DNA of 64,000 nucleotides from CAG-411 sp963643465 (GTDB taxonomy: Bacteria; Bacillota; Clostridia; Lachnospirales; Lachnospiraceae), in assembly GCA_963643465.1 (NCBI GenBank), contig CAVIJT010000011.1:35361-99360 (forward strand), in the 5' to 3' direction. A program made the position numbers and the translations under genes. The notes under the pieces were generated by a model, which saw only the letters and a list, made by a program, of their open reading frames with translations, made no database searches and was not told the DNA's origin. This document shows, piece after piece, positions 35,147 to 42,806 of the stretch. Position 1 is the first letter of the stretch, and the number at the start of each line of letters is the position of its first letter.

Positions 35147-35231
35147 TTATCCACATGCAGAAGTGGAAAAAGTGAACAAAAAACAAAGTTATACACAGAG
35201 TTATGCACTTTATCCACAAAAATGTGGACAA
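35147..35231. promoter_or_regulatory. Cluster of five DnaA-box-like 9-mers
   Basis: TTATCCACA (35147-35155), TTATACACA (35189-35197), TTATGCACT (35201-35209), TTATCCACA (35210-35218) on the plus strand and TTGTCCACA (35231-35223) on the minus strand. Two match the consensus TTATCCACA exactly, one fits TTATNCACA, and the others differ by a base or two. Five in 85 bp is far beyond background. Confidence 0.75.
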
Positions 35232-35408
35232 CTTTTCGGGGGATAAAAATTGTCAAGTTCGAAAATCTGTTTTGTGCTTTTTGTAAAAACTATATAAAAA
35301 TGACAAAAAACAGAAAAATCTATCAGTTTAAAAAAATAAAACATTTCTGTAATATAAAAGATGAATATTATGTAACATTTTTGAAATATTTATAGAATTT
35401 GAAACAAC

Positions 35409-35437
35409 TTGAATTTATAGGCTTATATTGGTATAAT
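35409..35437 (+). promoter_or_regulatory. Probable promoter of hpf
   Basis: TTGAAT at 35409-35414, 17-bp spacer, TATAAT at 35432-35437. The leader of about 155 nt contains a family C repeat. Confidence 0.65.
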
Positions 35438-35504
35438 ATTTTTATAAGAATTTGTGCGAATTGGGGGAATTGTCCAGCCAATGTGTGGATTTGCTGGTCA
35501 GATT

Positions 35505-35554
35505 GTACATTCTGGCAATTTTCGAATGGGCATGGCTGAATAGTAACGAATTTT
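35505..35554 (+). repeat. Short intergenic repeat, family C, copy 2, in the hpf leader
   Basis: GTACATTCTGGCA.. and GAATGGGCATGGCTGAA match 14081-14128 at most positions. Just upstream, CCAGC and GCTGG (35474-35497) form a small hairpin. Confidence 0.6.
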
Positions 35555-35596
35555 GTGCGAATTTTTACAAAATATAAGCCAAAGGAGTTGGACGGT

Positions 35597-36124
35597 ATGA
35601 GGTATATTATTAGCGGAAAGAATATTGATGTAACAGAGGGTTTGAGAGATGCAATTTATGAAAAGATTGGCAAGTTGGAAAGATATTTTACAGAGGATAC
35701 AGAAGTACATGTAACGTTCAGTGTAGAGAAGGAGAGACATAAAATTGAAGTTACAATTCCGATGAAAGGCAACATCATTCGTGCAGAAGAGGAAAGCACG
35801 GATATGTATGTATCTATTGATTTGGTAGAGGAGATTATTGAGAGACAGCTTAGAAAATATAAGAATAAGATTATTGAAAAGAAGCAGGCCGCTCATAATT
35901 TGAGTCAGGCATTTGCAGAGGAAGAGATTGTAGATGAGGAAGAGATTGAAATTATTCGTTCTAAGAGATTTGCAATTAAGCCTATGGATCCAGAGGAAGC
36001 CTGTGTACAGATGGAACTTTTAGGACATGATTTTTATGTGTTCCGCAATTCTGAGACGGATGAGGTAAATGTGGTATATCGTAGAAAGAAAAATTCATAT
36101 GGATTAATTGAACCAGAGTGTTAA
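35597..36124 (+). CDS. hpf: Ribosome hibernation promoting factor, long form
   Basis: Dimerises 70S ribosomes into inactive 100S particles in slow growth. The start at 35597 follows AAAGGAG. Residues 1-100 are the S30AE ribosome-binding domain (ISGKNIDVTEGLRDAIYEKIGKLE pattern) and residues 118-175 the C-terminal dimerisation domain (RSKRFAIKPMDPEEACVQME, YRRKKNSYGLIEPE). The length of 175 residues matches the long form usual in Firmicutes. It lies just before secA, as is common in this phylum. Confidence 0.95.
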   Translation: MRYIISGKNIDVTEGLRDAIYEKIGKLERYFTEDTEVHVTFSVEKERHKIEVTIPMKGNIIRAEEESTDMYVSIDLVEEIIERQLRKYKNKIIEKKQAAHNLSQAFAEEEIVDEEEIEIIRSKRFAIKPMDPEEACVQMELLGHDFYVFRNSETDEVNVVYRRKKNSYGLIEPEC

Positions 36125-36129
36125 GTATT

Positions 36130-36157
36130 AGGGGCATCGAAAGATGCCTCTTTTTTT
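36130..36157 (+). terminator. Intrinsic terminator after hpf
   Basis: GGCATC-GAAA-GATGCC, a GNRA-loop hairpin, followed by CTTTTTTT. Confidence 0.88.
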
Positions 36158-36297
36158 GGCTTTATTTGGAAAGTTTGTCCTATAAAGTAAAAAACGCTCT
36201 GCTAGTAGTGGAAAAAAACAGTGCTTGCATGAAGATTTGACAAGCATCGCGATAATTTGAGAAACTGGAAAAGCGTGTTTCTCATGATTCTTGTAAA
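36158..36297 (+). repeat. Degenerate family A start followed by family D repeat, copy 1
   Basis: GTCCTATAAAGTAAAA..CGCTCTG near 36176-36202 recalls the start of family A. From about 36200 the sequence TAGTAGTGGAAAAAAACAG.. through AATTTGAGAAACT and GTTTCTCATGATT parallels 50465-50560. GAGAAAC and GTTTCTC form a hairpin inside it. The remainder to 36487 is the AT-rich leader of secA with nothing further recognised. Confidence 0.5.
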
Positions 36298-36487
36298 AAA
36301 ATATTTTTTTAGTTGAAACCTTAGAAATAGGGTGTTACAATAGACAATGTATCGTTGAAGGGAGAAAGAAGCATGCTTTCTCAAGAAAGAATAGAGAAGT
36401 AGAAACTTGTATAGGAACAGAACTCCTATTAGGTTTAAGATAAAAAAATGAAAGGAAAGATGCATCAGAGGATGCAGAGGTGTTAAA

Positions 36488-39055
36488 ATGGGATTTTTTA
36501 CAAAAATATTCGGAACGCATAGCGAACACGAGTTGAAGCGTATTTATCCGATTGTTGACAAGATTGAGGCACTTGAGCCTGAATACGAAAAACTTTCGGA
36601 CGAAGATTTGCAACATAAAACAGTTGAGTTTAAAGAGAGATTAGCAAAAGGCGAGACGTTAGATGATCTTTTGATTGAGGCGTTTGCAACTATTCGTGAG
36701 GCATCAAGACGTGTATTGGGAATGCGTCATTACCGCGTACAGTTAATTGGTGGAGTTATTTTGCATCAGGGACGTATTACAGAGATGCGTACTGGTGAAG
36801 GTAAGACATTAGTGTCAACACTTCCTGCATATTTGAATGCGTTATCAGGCGAAGGTGTTCATATTGTTACCGTTAATGATTACCTTGCTAAGCGTGATGC
36901 TGAGTGGATGGGTAAGGTACATGAATTCCTTGGTTTAAAAGTTGGTGTGATTTTAAATAGTATGGATAATGATGAGCGTAGAGAGGCATATGCTTGTGAT
37001 ATTACATACGCTACCAACAATGAGTTAGGATTTGATTACTTACGTGATAACATGGTAATTTATAAAGAGCAGCTTGTTATGCGTGGATTGAATTATGCCA
37101 TCGTGGATGAGGTTGACTCTGTATTGATTGATGAAGCTAGAACACCTTTGATTATTTCTGGACAAAGCGGAAAATCAACAAAGCTTTATGAGGCTTGTGA
37201 TAACTTGGCAAGAACTTTAGAAAAGGGTACAGAGACAGAACTTTCTAAGATGGATGCCATTATGAAAGAAGAGACTACAGAGACAGGTGACTTTGTTGTA
37301 AATGAGAAGGACAAGCAGGTTCACCTTACTGAACAAGGTGTGCAAAAGGTTGAGAAATACTTCCATATTGAAAACTTGGCAGACCCAGATAATTTAGAGA
37401 TTCAGCATAATATTATTCTTGCATTGCGCGCACATAACTTAATGTTCCGTGATAAAGATTATGTAGTAAAAGATGATGAAGTTCTTATTGTAGATGAATT
37501 TACTGGACGTATTATGCCTGGTAGACGTTACTCTGATGGATTGCATCAGGCGATTGAGGCGAAGGAACATGTAAAGGTAAGACGTGAAAGTAAGACTTTA
37601 GCAACTATTACATTCCAGAACTTCTTTAATAAATATGCAAAGAAGTCAGGTATGACCGGTACCGCTCTTACAGAGGAAAAAGAGTTCCGTGAAATTTATG
37701 GAATGGACGTTGTAGAAGTTCCTACAAATAAGCCAGTACAGCGTATTGATTATCAGGATGCTGTTTATAAGACACATGCTGGTAAATTAAAGGCTGTTGC
37801 CGACGAAATTGAAGAAGCACATGCAAAGGGACAGCCAGTATTGGTTGGTACAATTACTATCGAAGGTTCAGAGGAACTTAGTGCGCTTCTTAAGAAGAGA
37901 GGAATTCCTCATCAGGTATTGAATGCCAAGTTCCATGAGAAAGAGGCTGAGATTGTTGCAGATGCTGGACAGCGTGGTGCAGTAACCATTGCGACAAACA
38001 TGGCTGGTCGTGGTACCGATATTAAACTTGGTGAAGGCGTACAGGAACTCGGCGGATTAAAGATTATTGGTACAGAGCGTCATGAATCTCGTCGTATTGA
38101 TAATCAGCTTCGTGGTCGTGCTGGTCGTCAGGGAGATCCAGGTGAGTCTCGTTTCTACATTTCTTTGGAAGATGATTTAATGCGTCTCTTTGGTTCAGAG
38201 AGAATGTTGGCAATGTTTAATTCTATCGGATTAGAAGACGATGAGCAGATTGAGCATAAGATGCTTTCTAACGCTATTGAGAAGGCACAGATGAAGATTG
38301 AGGGTAACAACTTCGGTATTCGTAAGAATCTGTTAGAATATGATAAAGTAAACAACGATCAGAGAGAGATTATTTATGAAGAACGTCGTCGTGTATTAGA
38401 TGGTGAGAGTATGCGTGATACTATTTACCGTATGATTACAGATGAGGTAGAGCGTTGTGTGGATTCTGTGATTGGAGAAGAGCAGAGTCCGGAAGATTGG
38501 GATATTCATGAGTTGAATCAGGTACTTCTTCCAATTATTCCATTGGAGAAGATTGTATTGACCGATGATGAGAAGAAGAGTATCAAGAAACCACAGCTTA
38601 TGCAAACTTTGAAGGAAGAAGCTACAAAGTTGTATGAAGAGAAAGAAGCTGAGTTCCCAGAGGCAGAGCATATTCGTGAAGTAGAACGTGTAATTCTTTT
38701 GAAAGTAATTGATAGTAAGTGGATGGAGCATATTGATGATATGGATCAGTTGCGCCAAGGAATTGGATTACAGGCATATGGACAGAGAAATCCAGTTGTT
38801 GAGTATACCAATAGTGGATTTGAGATGTTTGGTGAGATGATTAACTCCATTGAGGAGGACACAGTCAGAGCGCTTATGCACGTTAGAGTAGAGCAGCAGG
38901 TAGAGCGTGAGCAGGTTGCTAAGGTAACAGGAACCAATAAGGACGACACTGGGGTAAATACTCCAAAGAAGAGAGCAGAAAAGAAAGTTCAGCCAAATGA
39001 TATTTGTCCATGTGGAAGTGGCAAGAAATATAAATTCTGTTGTGGTAAAAAATAA
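36488..39055 (+). CDS. secA: Preprotein translocase ATPase SecA
   Basis: Motor of the Sec secretion pathway at the cytoplasmic membrane. Walker A lies in MRTGEGKTLVS (about 100-110) and the DEAD-like Walker B in IVDEVDSVLIDEARTPLI. Motif VI is QLRGRAGRQGDPGES. The extreme C terminus carries the zinc and SecB-binding element CPCGSGKKYKFCC. The length of 855 residues is normal. It is located between hpf and prfB, a conserved Firmicutes order. Confidence 0.97.
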   Translation: MGFFTKIFGTHSEHELKRIYPIVDKIEALEPEYEKLSDEDLQHKTVEFKERLAKGETLDDLLIEAFATIREASRRVLGMRHYRVQLIGGVILHQGRITEMRTGEGKTLVSTLPAYLNALSGEGVHIVTVNDYLAKRDAEWMGKVHEFLGLKVGVILNSMDNDERREAYACDITYATNNELGFDYLRDNMVIYKEQLVMRGLNYAIVDEVDSVLIDEARTPLIISGQSGKSTKLYEACDNLARTLEKGTETELSKMDAIMKEETTETGDFVVNEKDKQVHLTEQGVQKVEKYFHIENLADPDNLEIQHNIILALRAHNLMFRDKDYVVKDDEVLIVDEFTGRIMPGRRYSDGLHQAIEAKEHVKVRRESKTLATITFQNFFNKYAKKSGMTGTALTEEKEFREIYGMDVVEVPTNKPVQRIDYQDAVYKTHAGKLKAVADEIEEAHAKGQPVLVGTITIEGSEELSALLKKRGIPHQVLNAKFHEKEAEIVADAGQRGAVTIATNMAGRGTDIKLGEGVQELGGLKIIGTERHESRRIDNQLRGRAGRQGDPGESRFYISLEDDLMRLFGSERMLAMFNSIGLEDDEQIEHKMLSNAIEKAQMKIEGNNFGIRKNLLEYDKVNNDQREIIYEERRRVLDGESMRDTIYRMITDEVERCVDSVIGEEQSPEDWDIHELNQVLLPIIPLEKIVLTDDEKKSIKKPQLMQTLKEEATKLYEEKEAEFPEAEHIREVERVILLKVIDSKWMEHIDDMDQLRQGIGLQAYGQRNPVVEYTNSGFEMFGEMINSIEEDTVRALMHVRVEQQVEREQVAKVTGTNKDDTGVNTPKKRAEKKVQPNDICPCGSGKKYKFCCGKK

Positions 39056-39091
39056 AAGGATTGTTGCTAGTAATAGTAATCATCGTATGGG

Positions 39092-39122
39092 AAGGCTGTC
39101 GCTTATGAGCGGCAGCCTTTTC
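39092..39122 (+). terminator. Intrinsic terminator after secA
   Basis: AAGGCTGTCGCT pairs with AGCGGCAGCCTT with a G-T pair, then TTTCAT. Confidence 0.75.
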
Positions 39123-39146
39123 ATGATTCGGTTTCTTGTTGGAAAA

Positions 39147-39175
39147 TTGCTATTTAAAAAAAAACATGATATAAT
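39147..39175 (+). promoter_or_regulatory. Promoter of prfB
   Basis: TTGCTA at 39147-39152, 17-bp spacer, TATAAT at 39170-39175. Confidence 0.7.
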
Positions 39176-39229
39176 GATAAGCAGACCGAGCAATCTTGCT
39201 TGAGAGAGCAATAAGAAAGAGGTGATAAA

Positions 39230-40331
39230 ATGGTTGAGTTAGATCAGTTCAAATACACACTCAATTCGTATGTACAACCATTAGAAGAAGTGGGGGATTC
39301 ACTTTGACTTAGCAAATAAAAAGCTAAGAATTGAAGAACTAGAGCGTTTGATGGAAGAACCTACTTTTTGGGATAATCCGGAAAAATCGCAAAATACCAT
39401 GAAGGAATTAAAAGAGTTAAAAGGAACCTTGGAGCAGTATGATAATTTAAAGACTGCCTTTGAGGATATAGAGACTTTGTTGGAGATGGGATATGAGGAA
39501 GAAGATGAAAGTCTTATACCAGAGATTGAGCAGGAGTTAAAATCTTTTGAAGATGCTTTTGAGGATTTGCGTATTTCTACCTTATTATCTGGAGAATATG
39601 ATAGCGACAATGCAATTCTTACGCTCCATGCTGGTGCAGGAGGAACAGAGAGCTGTGATTGGGCTAGTATGCTTTGTCGAATGTATCAAAGATGGGCAGA
39701 CAAAAAAGGATTTTCAGTTGAGATGATTGATTTTCTGGATGGGGAAGAAGCAGGACTAAAATCAGTTACCTTAGAAGTGAAAGGAACCAATGCGTATGGT
39801 TATTTAAAATCGGAGCATGGTGTTCACCGTTTAGTGCGGATTTCTCCATTTAACGCTGCGGGAAAGAGACAAACGTCTTTTGTTTCCTGTGATGTTATGC
39901 CAGATATTGAAGAGGATTTAGATGTTGAGATTAATGACGATGATATTCGTATCGACACCTATCGTTCCAGTGGAGCTGGTGGACAGCATATTAATAAGAC
40001 ATCGTCAGCCATTCGTATTACACATTTTCCAACAGGAATTGTAGTGCAGTGTCAGAATGAGAGATCGCAGCATATGAACAAAGACAAGGCGATGCAGATG
40101 TTGAAAGCAAAATTATATTTGTTAAAACAGCAGGAGAATTTAGAAAAAGAATCGGGCATTCGAGGAGAAGTAAAAGAAATCGGATGGGGAAACCAAATTC
40201 GTTCTTATGTAATGCAGCCTTATACGATGGTGAAGGACCATCGAACCAATGAGGAAGTGAGTAATGTAAATGCAGTAATGGATGGAGGAATTGATCCGTT
40301 TATTAATGCGTATTTAAAATGGATAAAATAG
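39230..40331 (+). CDS. prfB: Peptide chain release factor 2, programmed +1 frameshift
   Basis: Releases finished proteins at UGA and UAA. The gene begins with ATG at 39230 in frame 0 and meets TGA at 39305-39307 after 25 codons. Ribosomes slip +1 at CTT TGA C, continuing with GAC at 39306 to the stop at 40331, giving about 366 residues. The anticodon-mimic SPF lies in RISPFNAAGK and the catalytic GGQ in SSGAGGQHINKTSSA. A reading without the frameshift would wrongly start the gene at 39348 and lose the N terminus. Confidence 0.96.
39292..39308 (+). promoter_or_regulatory. RF2 autoregulatory frameshift site
   Basis: An internal Shine-Dalgarno-like GGGGGA (39292-39297) precedes the slippery CTT TGA C (39302-39308). 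Scarce RF2 pauses the ribosome at UGA and allows the +1 slip, so RF2 controls its own synthesis. Confidence 0.95.
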
Positions 40332-40365
40332 CACACAAAGGAAAAATATACAAGGGGGAATTAGT

Positions 40366-40818
40366 ATGAAGCAAGTATTGTGTGAAGTGGGAGAAAACAC
40401 TTACGGAATTGATATTGCAAAAGTGCAGGCAATTGAAAAAAATCTGGAAATCGTACCAGTACCTAATGTGGACGAATTAGTAGAAGGAATTGTTAATTTG
40501 CGAGGTGCAGTGGTTCCGATTTTAAGCCTTCATCGTAAATTGCATGTAGAGCCAAAGATTCAGAGTGGCGAGATGAACTATATTATTACAAGAATAGGTG
40601 AATTATGTGTTGGTTTTCGTGTGGATACAGTAGCTGAAATCGTGGAGGTTCCAGAGAAAGACTTTTTATCGGTTCCTACAATTGTGTCAAATGAAGATAC
40701 CAGCTATATTGATTCTATTATTCAAGTCAATAAAAAGTTAGTGTTAGTGCTGGATGTAGAAGGAATTCTAAATGAAGCAGAGCGCAAAAAAATCACTGAG
40801 TTAGTGGAAGAGGCATAA
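40366..40818 (+). CDS. cheW: CheW-like chemotaxis coupling protein
   Basis: A protein of 150 residues made of one CheW domain. The pattern VGENTYGIDIAKVQAIE, VEGIVNLRGAVVPILSLH and RIGELCVGFRVDTVAEIVEV is typical. In flagellated species CheW couples receptors to CheA. No cheA, cheY or flagellar gene is nearby, so it is an orphan here. It follows prfB by 34 bp but is closed by its own terminator. Confidence 0.88.
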   Translation: MKQVLCEVGENTYGIDIAKVQAIEKNLEIVPVPNVDELVEGIVNLRGAVVPILSLHRKLHVEPKIQSGEMNYIITRIGELCVGFRVDTVAEIVEVPEKDFLSVPTIVSNEDTSYIDSIIQVNKKLVLVLDVEGILNEAERKKITELVEEA

Positions 40819-40824
40819 AAGAGG

Positions 40825-40857
40825 GGGATAGCCAGATTGTTTTGGCTATCCCTTTTG
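40825..40857 (+). terminator. Intrinsic terminator after cheW
   Basis: GGGATAGCCA (40825-40834) pairs perfectly with TGGCTATCCC (40843-40852), then TTTT. Confidence 0.88.
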
Positions 40858-40970
40858 CTAGGAAAGGGCATTCTATAGAAAAAAGGTTGCAATCAAAGAA
40901 AATCTATGCTAGTATATCTTTCGTGGGAAAACAAGTGTGTTTCTACAACATACAAAATGGAGGAATCGAA

Positions 40971-41444
40971 ATGAGTAATCCAGAGAATACTAGGAAAGAC
41001 CGCGGAGACGACGAGCAATATTTTATTGTAAAAAAAGGAGCGCTTCCAGAGGTATTTCATAAAGTAGTTGAGGCAAAACGGTTGTTGGATTCCCAAAAGA
41101 GTATTACGATACAGGAGGCAACCGATGCAGTAGGCATAAGCCGAAGCTCCTTTTATAAATATAAGGATGATATTTTTCCATTTCATGATAATGCAAGAGG
41201 AAAGACAATTACATTGATGATGCAGGTGGATGATGAGCCTGGATTGTTGTCAAGAATATTAAAACTTGTGGCAGAATATGGGGCAAATATATTGACCATT
41301 CATCAGACAATTCCTGTAAATAAGATTGCTATGTTGACCCTTAGTGTGGAAATTTTACCGTCATCAGGTGATGTGACAGGAATGATTACAGAGATTGAAG
41401 ATTTAACTGGTATGCATTATTTGAAAATTATTGCCAGAGAGTAA
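40971..41444 (+). CDS. ACT-domain regulatory protein upstream of hom (UPF0735/PheB-like)
   Basis: A protein of 157 residues. The start at 40971 follows GGAGG; a longer open frame to 40842 overlaps the cheW terminator and is rejected. The N-terminal half has a helix-turn-helix-like segment (SITIQEATDAVGISRSSFYKYKD), and the C-terminal half is an ACT domain (TLMMQVDDEPGLLSRILKL, NILTIHQT). ACT domains sense amino acids. Its position 53 bp before homoserine dehydrogenase suggests a role in threonine, methionine or aromatic amino acid control. Confidence 0.85.
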   Translation: MSNPENTRKDRGDDEQYFIVKKGALPEVFHKVVEAKRLLDSQKSITIQEATDAVGISRSSFYKYKDDIFPFHDNARGKTITLMMQVDDEPGLLSRILKLVAEYGANILTIHQTIPVNKIAMLTLSVEILPSSGDVTGMITEIEDLTGMHYLKIIARE

Positions 41445-41497
41445 TAAAGAAGAAACAGTAAGAAAAGAGGCACAAGAAAGCCGGAATGGAGGATTTT

Positions 41498-42712
41498 ATG
41501 TTAAACGTTAGCGTGTTAGGTTATGGTACAGTTGGTTCAGGTGTAGTAGAGGTACTTACTACAAACCGTGAAAGTATTGCAAAGAAGGTTGGACAGGAAA
41601 TCAATGTAAAATCAATTCTTGATTTGAGAGATTTTCCGGGAGATCCATTTGCAGATAAAATTGTTCATGACTTTAACCAGATTGTAAACGATTCGGATGT
41701 CCAGATTGTTGTGGAAACTATGGGTGGAGTAAAGCCTGCTTATGATTTTGTAAAGGCATGTTTAGAGGCTGGAAAGAGCGTATGTACTTCTAACAAAGAA
41801 TTAGTAGCTAAACATGGTGCAGAGTTGCTTGCTATTGCAAAAGAGAAGAGCATTAACTTCTTCTTTGAAGCAAGTGTTGGTGGCGGAATTCCAATCATTC
41901 GTCCAATCAACGAGTGTGTTACTGGCGATGTAATTGAAGAGATTTCTGGTATTTTAAATGGTACTACAAACTACATTTTATCAAAGATGACTTCAGAAGG
42001 TTCTGACTTTGATTCTGTGTTAAAAGACGCACAGGATAAGGGATATGCAGAAAAGAATCCAGAGGCAGATGTAGAAGGATATGATGCGTGTAGAAAGATT
42101 GCCATTCTTACTTCTTTGGCATATGGAAAACAGGTAGACTTTGAGGATATTTATACAGAAGGTATTACAAAGATTACAGATGTAGATATCAAATATGCGA
42201 AGGCATTAGGCGCAAGTATTAAGATTTTTGGTAGCAGCAAGAATGTAGATGGAAAAATCTATGCAAAGGTTGCACCAGTTATGATTGATTCCAACCATCC
42301 ATTATACATGGTAAATGATGTATTTAACGGAATTTTTGTAAAGGGTAACATGGTTGGAGATTTGATGTTCTACGGAAGTGGAGCTGGAAAACTTCCAACT
42401 GCCAGTGCAGTAGTAGGAGATGTGGTTGCCGCTGCAAAGAATTTGAACACAACAGTTCCTATGATTTGGGAGCCTGAAAAATTAGAGATTGCAGATATTA
42501 AAGATGCGTCTCAGCGTTTCTTTGTTCGTCTTTCTGGAGATAAAGCTGCTAATGAAAGTAAAGTAGCAGAGGCATTTGGACAGGTGCAGGTTGTAGATGC
42601 CGGAGTCGCAAATGAGTACGCATTTATTACAGATGAAGTAAAAGAAGGGGATTTTGCGAAGAAGGCAGAAATGCTTGGTAATGTAGTAAGCAGAATTCGT
42701 GTAGATTTTTAA
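41498..42712 (+). CDS. hom: Homoserine dehydrogenase
   Basis: NAD(P)H-dependent reduction of aspartate semialdehyde to homoserine, the branch point to threonine and methionine. The start at 41498 follows GGAGG. GYGTVGSGVV is the cofactor loop; CTSNKELVAKHG and the GGGIPIIRP.. GILNGTTNYIL block form the catalytic site. The length of 404 residues is short at the C terminus: a compact ACT-like region of about 75 residues remains. Together with the preceding ACT protein it forms an aspartate-family unit. Confidence 0.95.
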   Translation: MLNVSVLGYGTVGSGVVEVLTTNRESIAKKVGQEINVKSILDLRDFPGDPFADKIVHDFNQIVNDSDVQIVVETMGGVKPAYDFVKACLEAGKSVCTSNKELVAKHGAELLAIAKEKSINFFFEASVGGGIPIIRPINECVTGDVIEEISGILNGTTNYILSKMTSEGSDFDSVLKDAQDKGYAEKNPEADVEGYDACRKIAILTSLAYGKQVDFEDIYTEGITKITDVDIKYAKALGASIKIFGSSKNVDGKIYAKVAPVMIDSNHPLYMVNDVFNGIFVKGNMVGDLMFYGSGAGKLPTASAVVGDVVAAAKNLNTTVPMIWEPEKLEIADIKDASQRFFVRLSGDKAANESKVAEAFGQVQVVDAGVANEYAFITDEVKEGDFAKKAEMLGNVVSRIRVDF

Positions 42713-42738
42713 TTTCATATAGTTTTATTTGAGTGTAG

Positions 42739-42777
42739 TAACCTCCAATGGAATCCTGTGATTCTATTGGGGGTTAT
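42739..42777 (+). terminator. Hairpin after hom
   Basis: TAACCTCCAATGGAATC pairs with GATTCTATTGGGGGTTA with a few wobbles. It lacks a T run on the plus strand and the GH13 start lies only 30 bp on, so it may be an attenuator more than a full terminator. Confidence 0.5.
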
Positions 42778-42806
42778 TGGGTATTCGTAAAAAAGGGGGA
42801 AAAAGA

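Larger units (their letters stand above)
34968..35596. other. 630-bp gene-free region with DnaA boxes, hpf promoter and repeat C
   Basis: Very AT-rich. It contains the DnaA-box cluster (35147-35231), a roughly 170-bp extremely AT-rich stretch after it (35232-35408), the hpf promoter (35409-35437) and a family C repeat (35505-35554). An ORF of 111 codons at 35060-35395 crosses the DnaA boxes but has no RBS and a composition expected of random AT-rich DNA. Confidence 0.7.

Noticed and set aside
35060..35395. ORF of 111 codons over the DnaA boxes
   Set aside because: No ribosome binding site, Lys/Tyr/Phe-rich composition expected from AT-rich DNA, and it crosses the box cluster. Treated as non-coding.
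34968..35596. Chromosomal origin oriC
   Set aside because: DnaA boxes and an AT-rich region fit, but dnaA/dnaN are not adjacent and genes do not diverge from this point. Kept as a DnaA-box cluster only.
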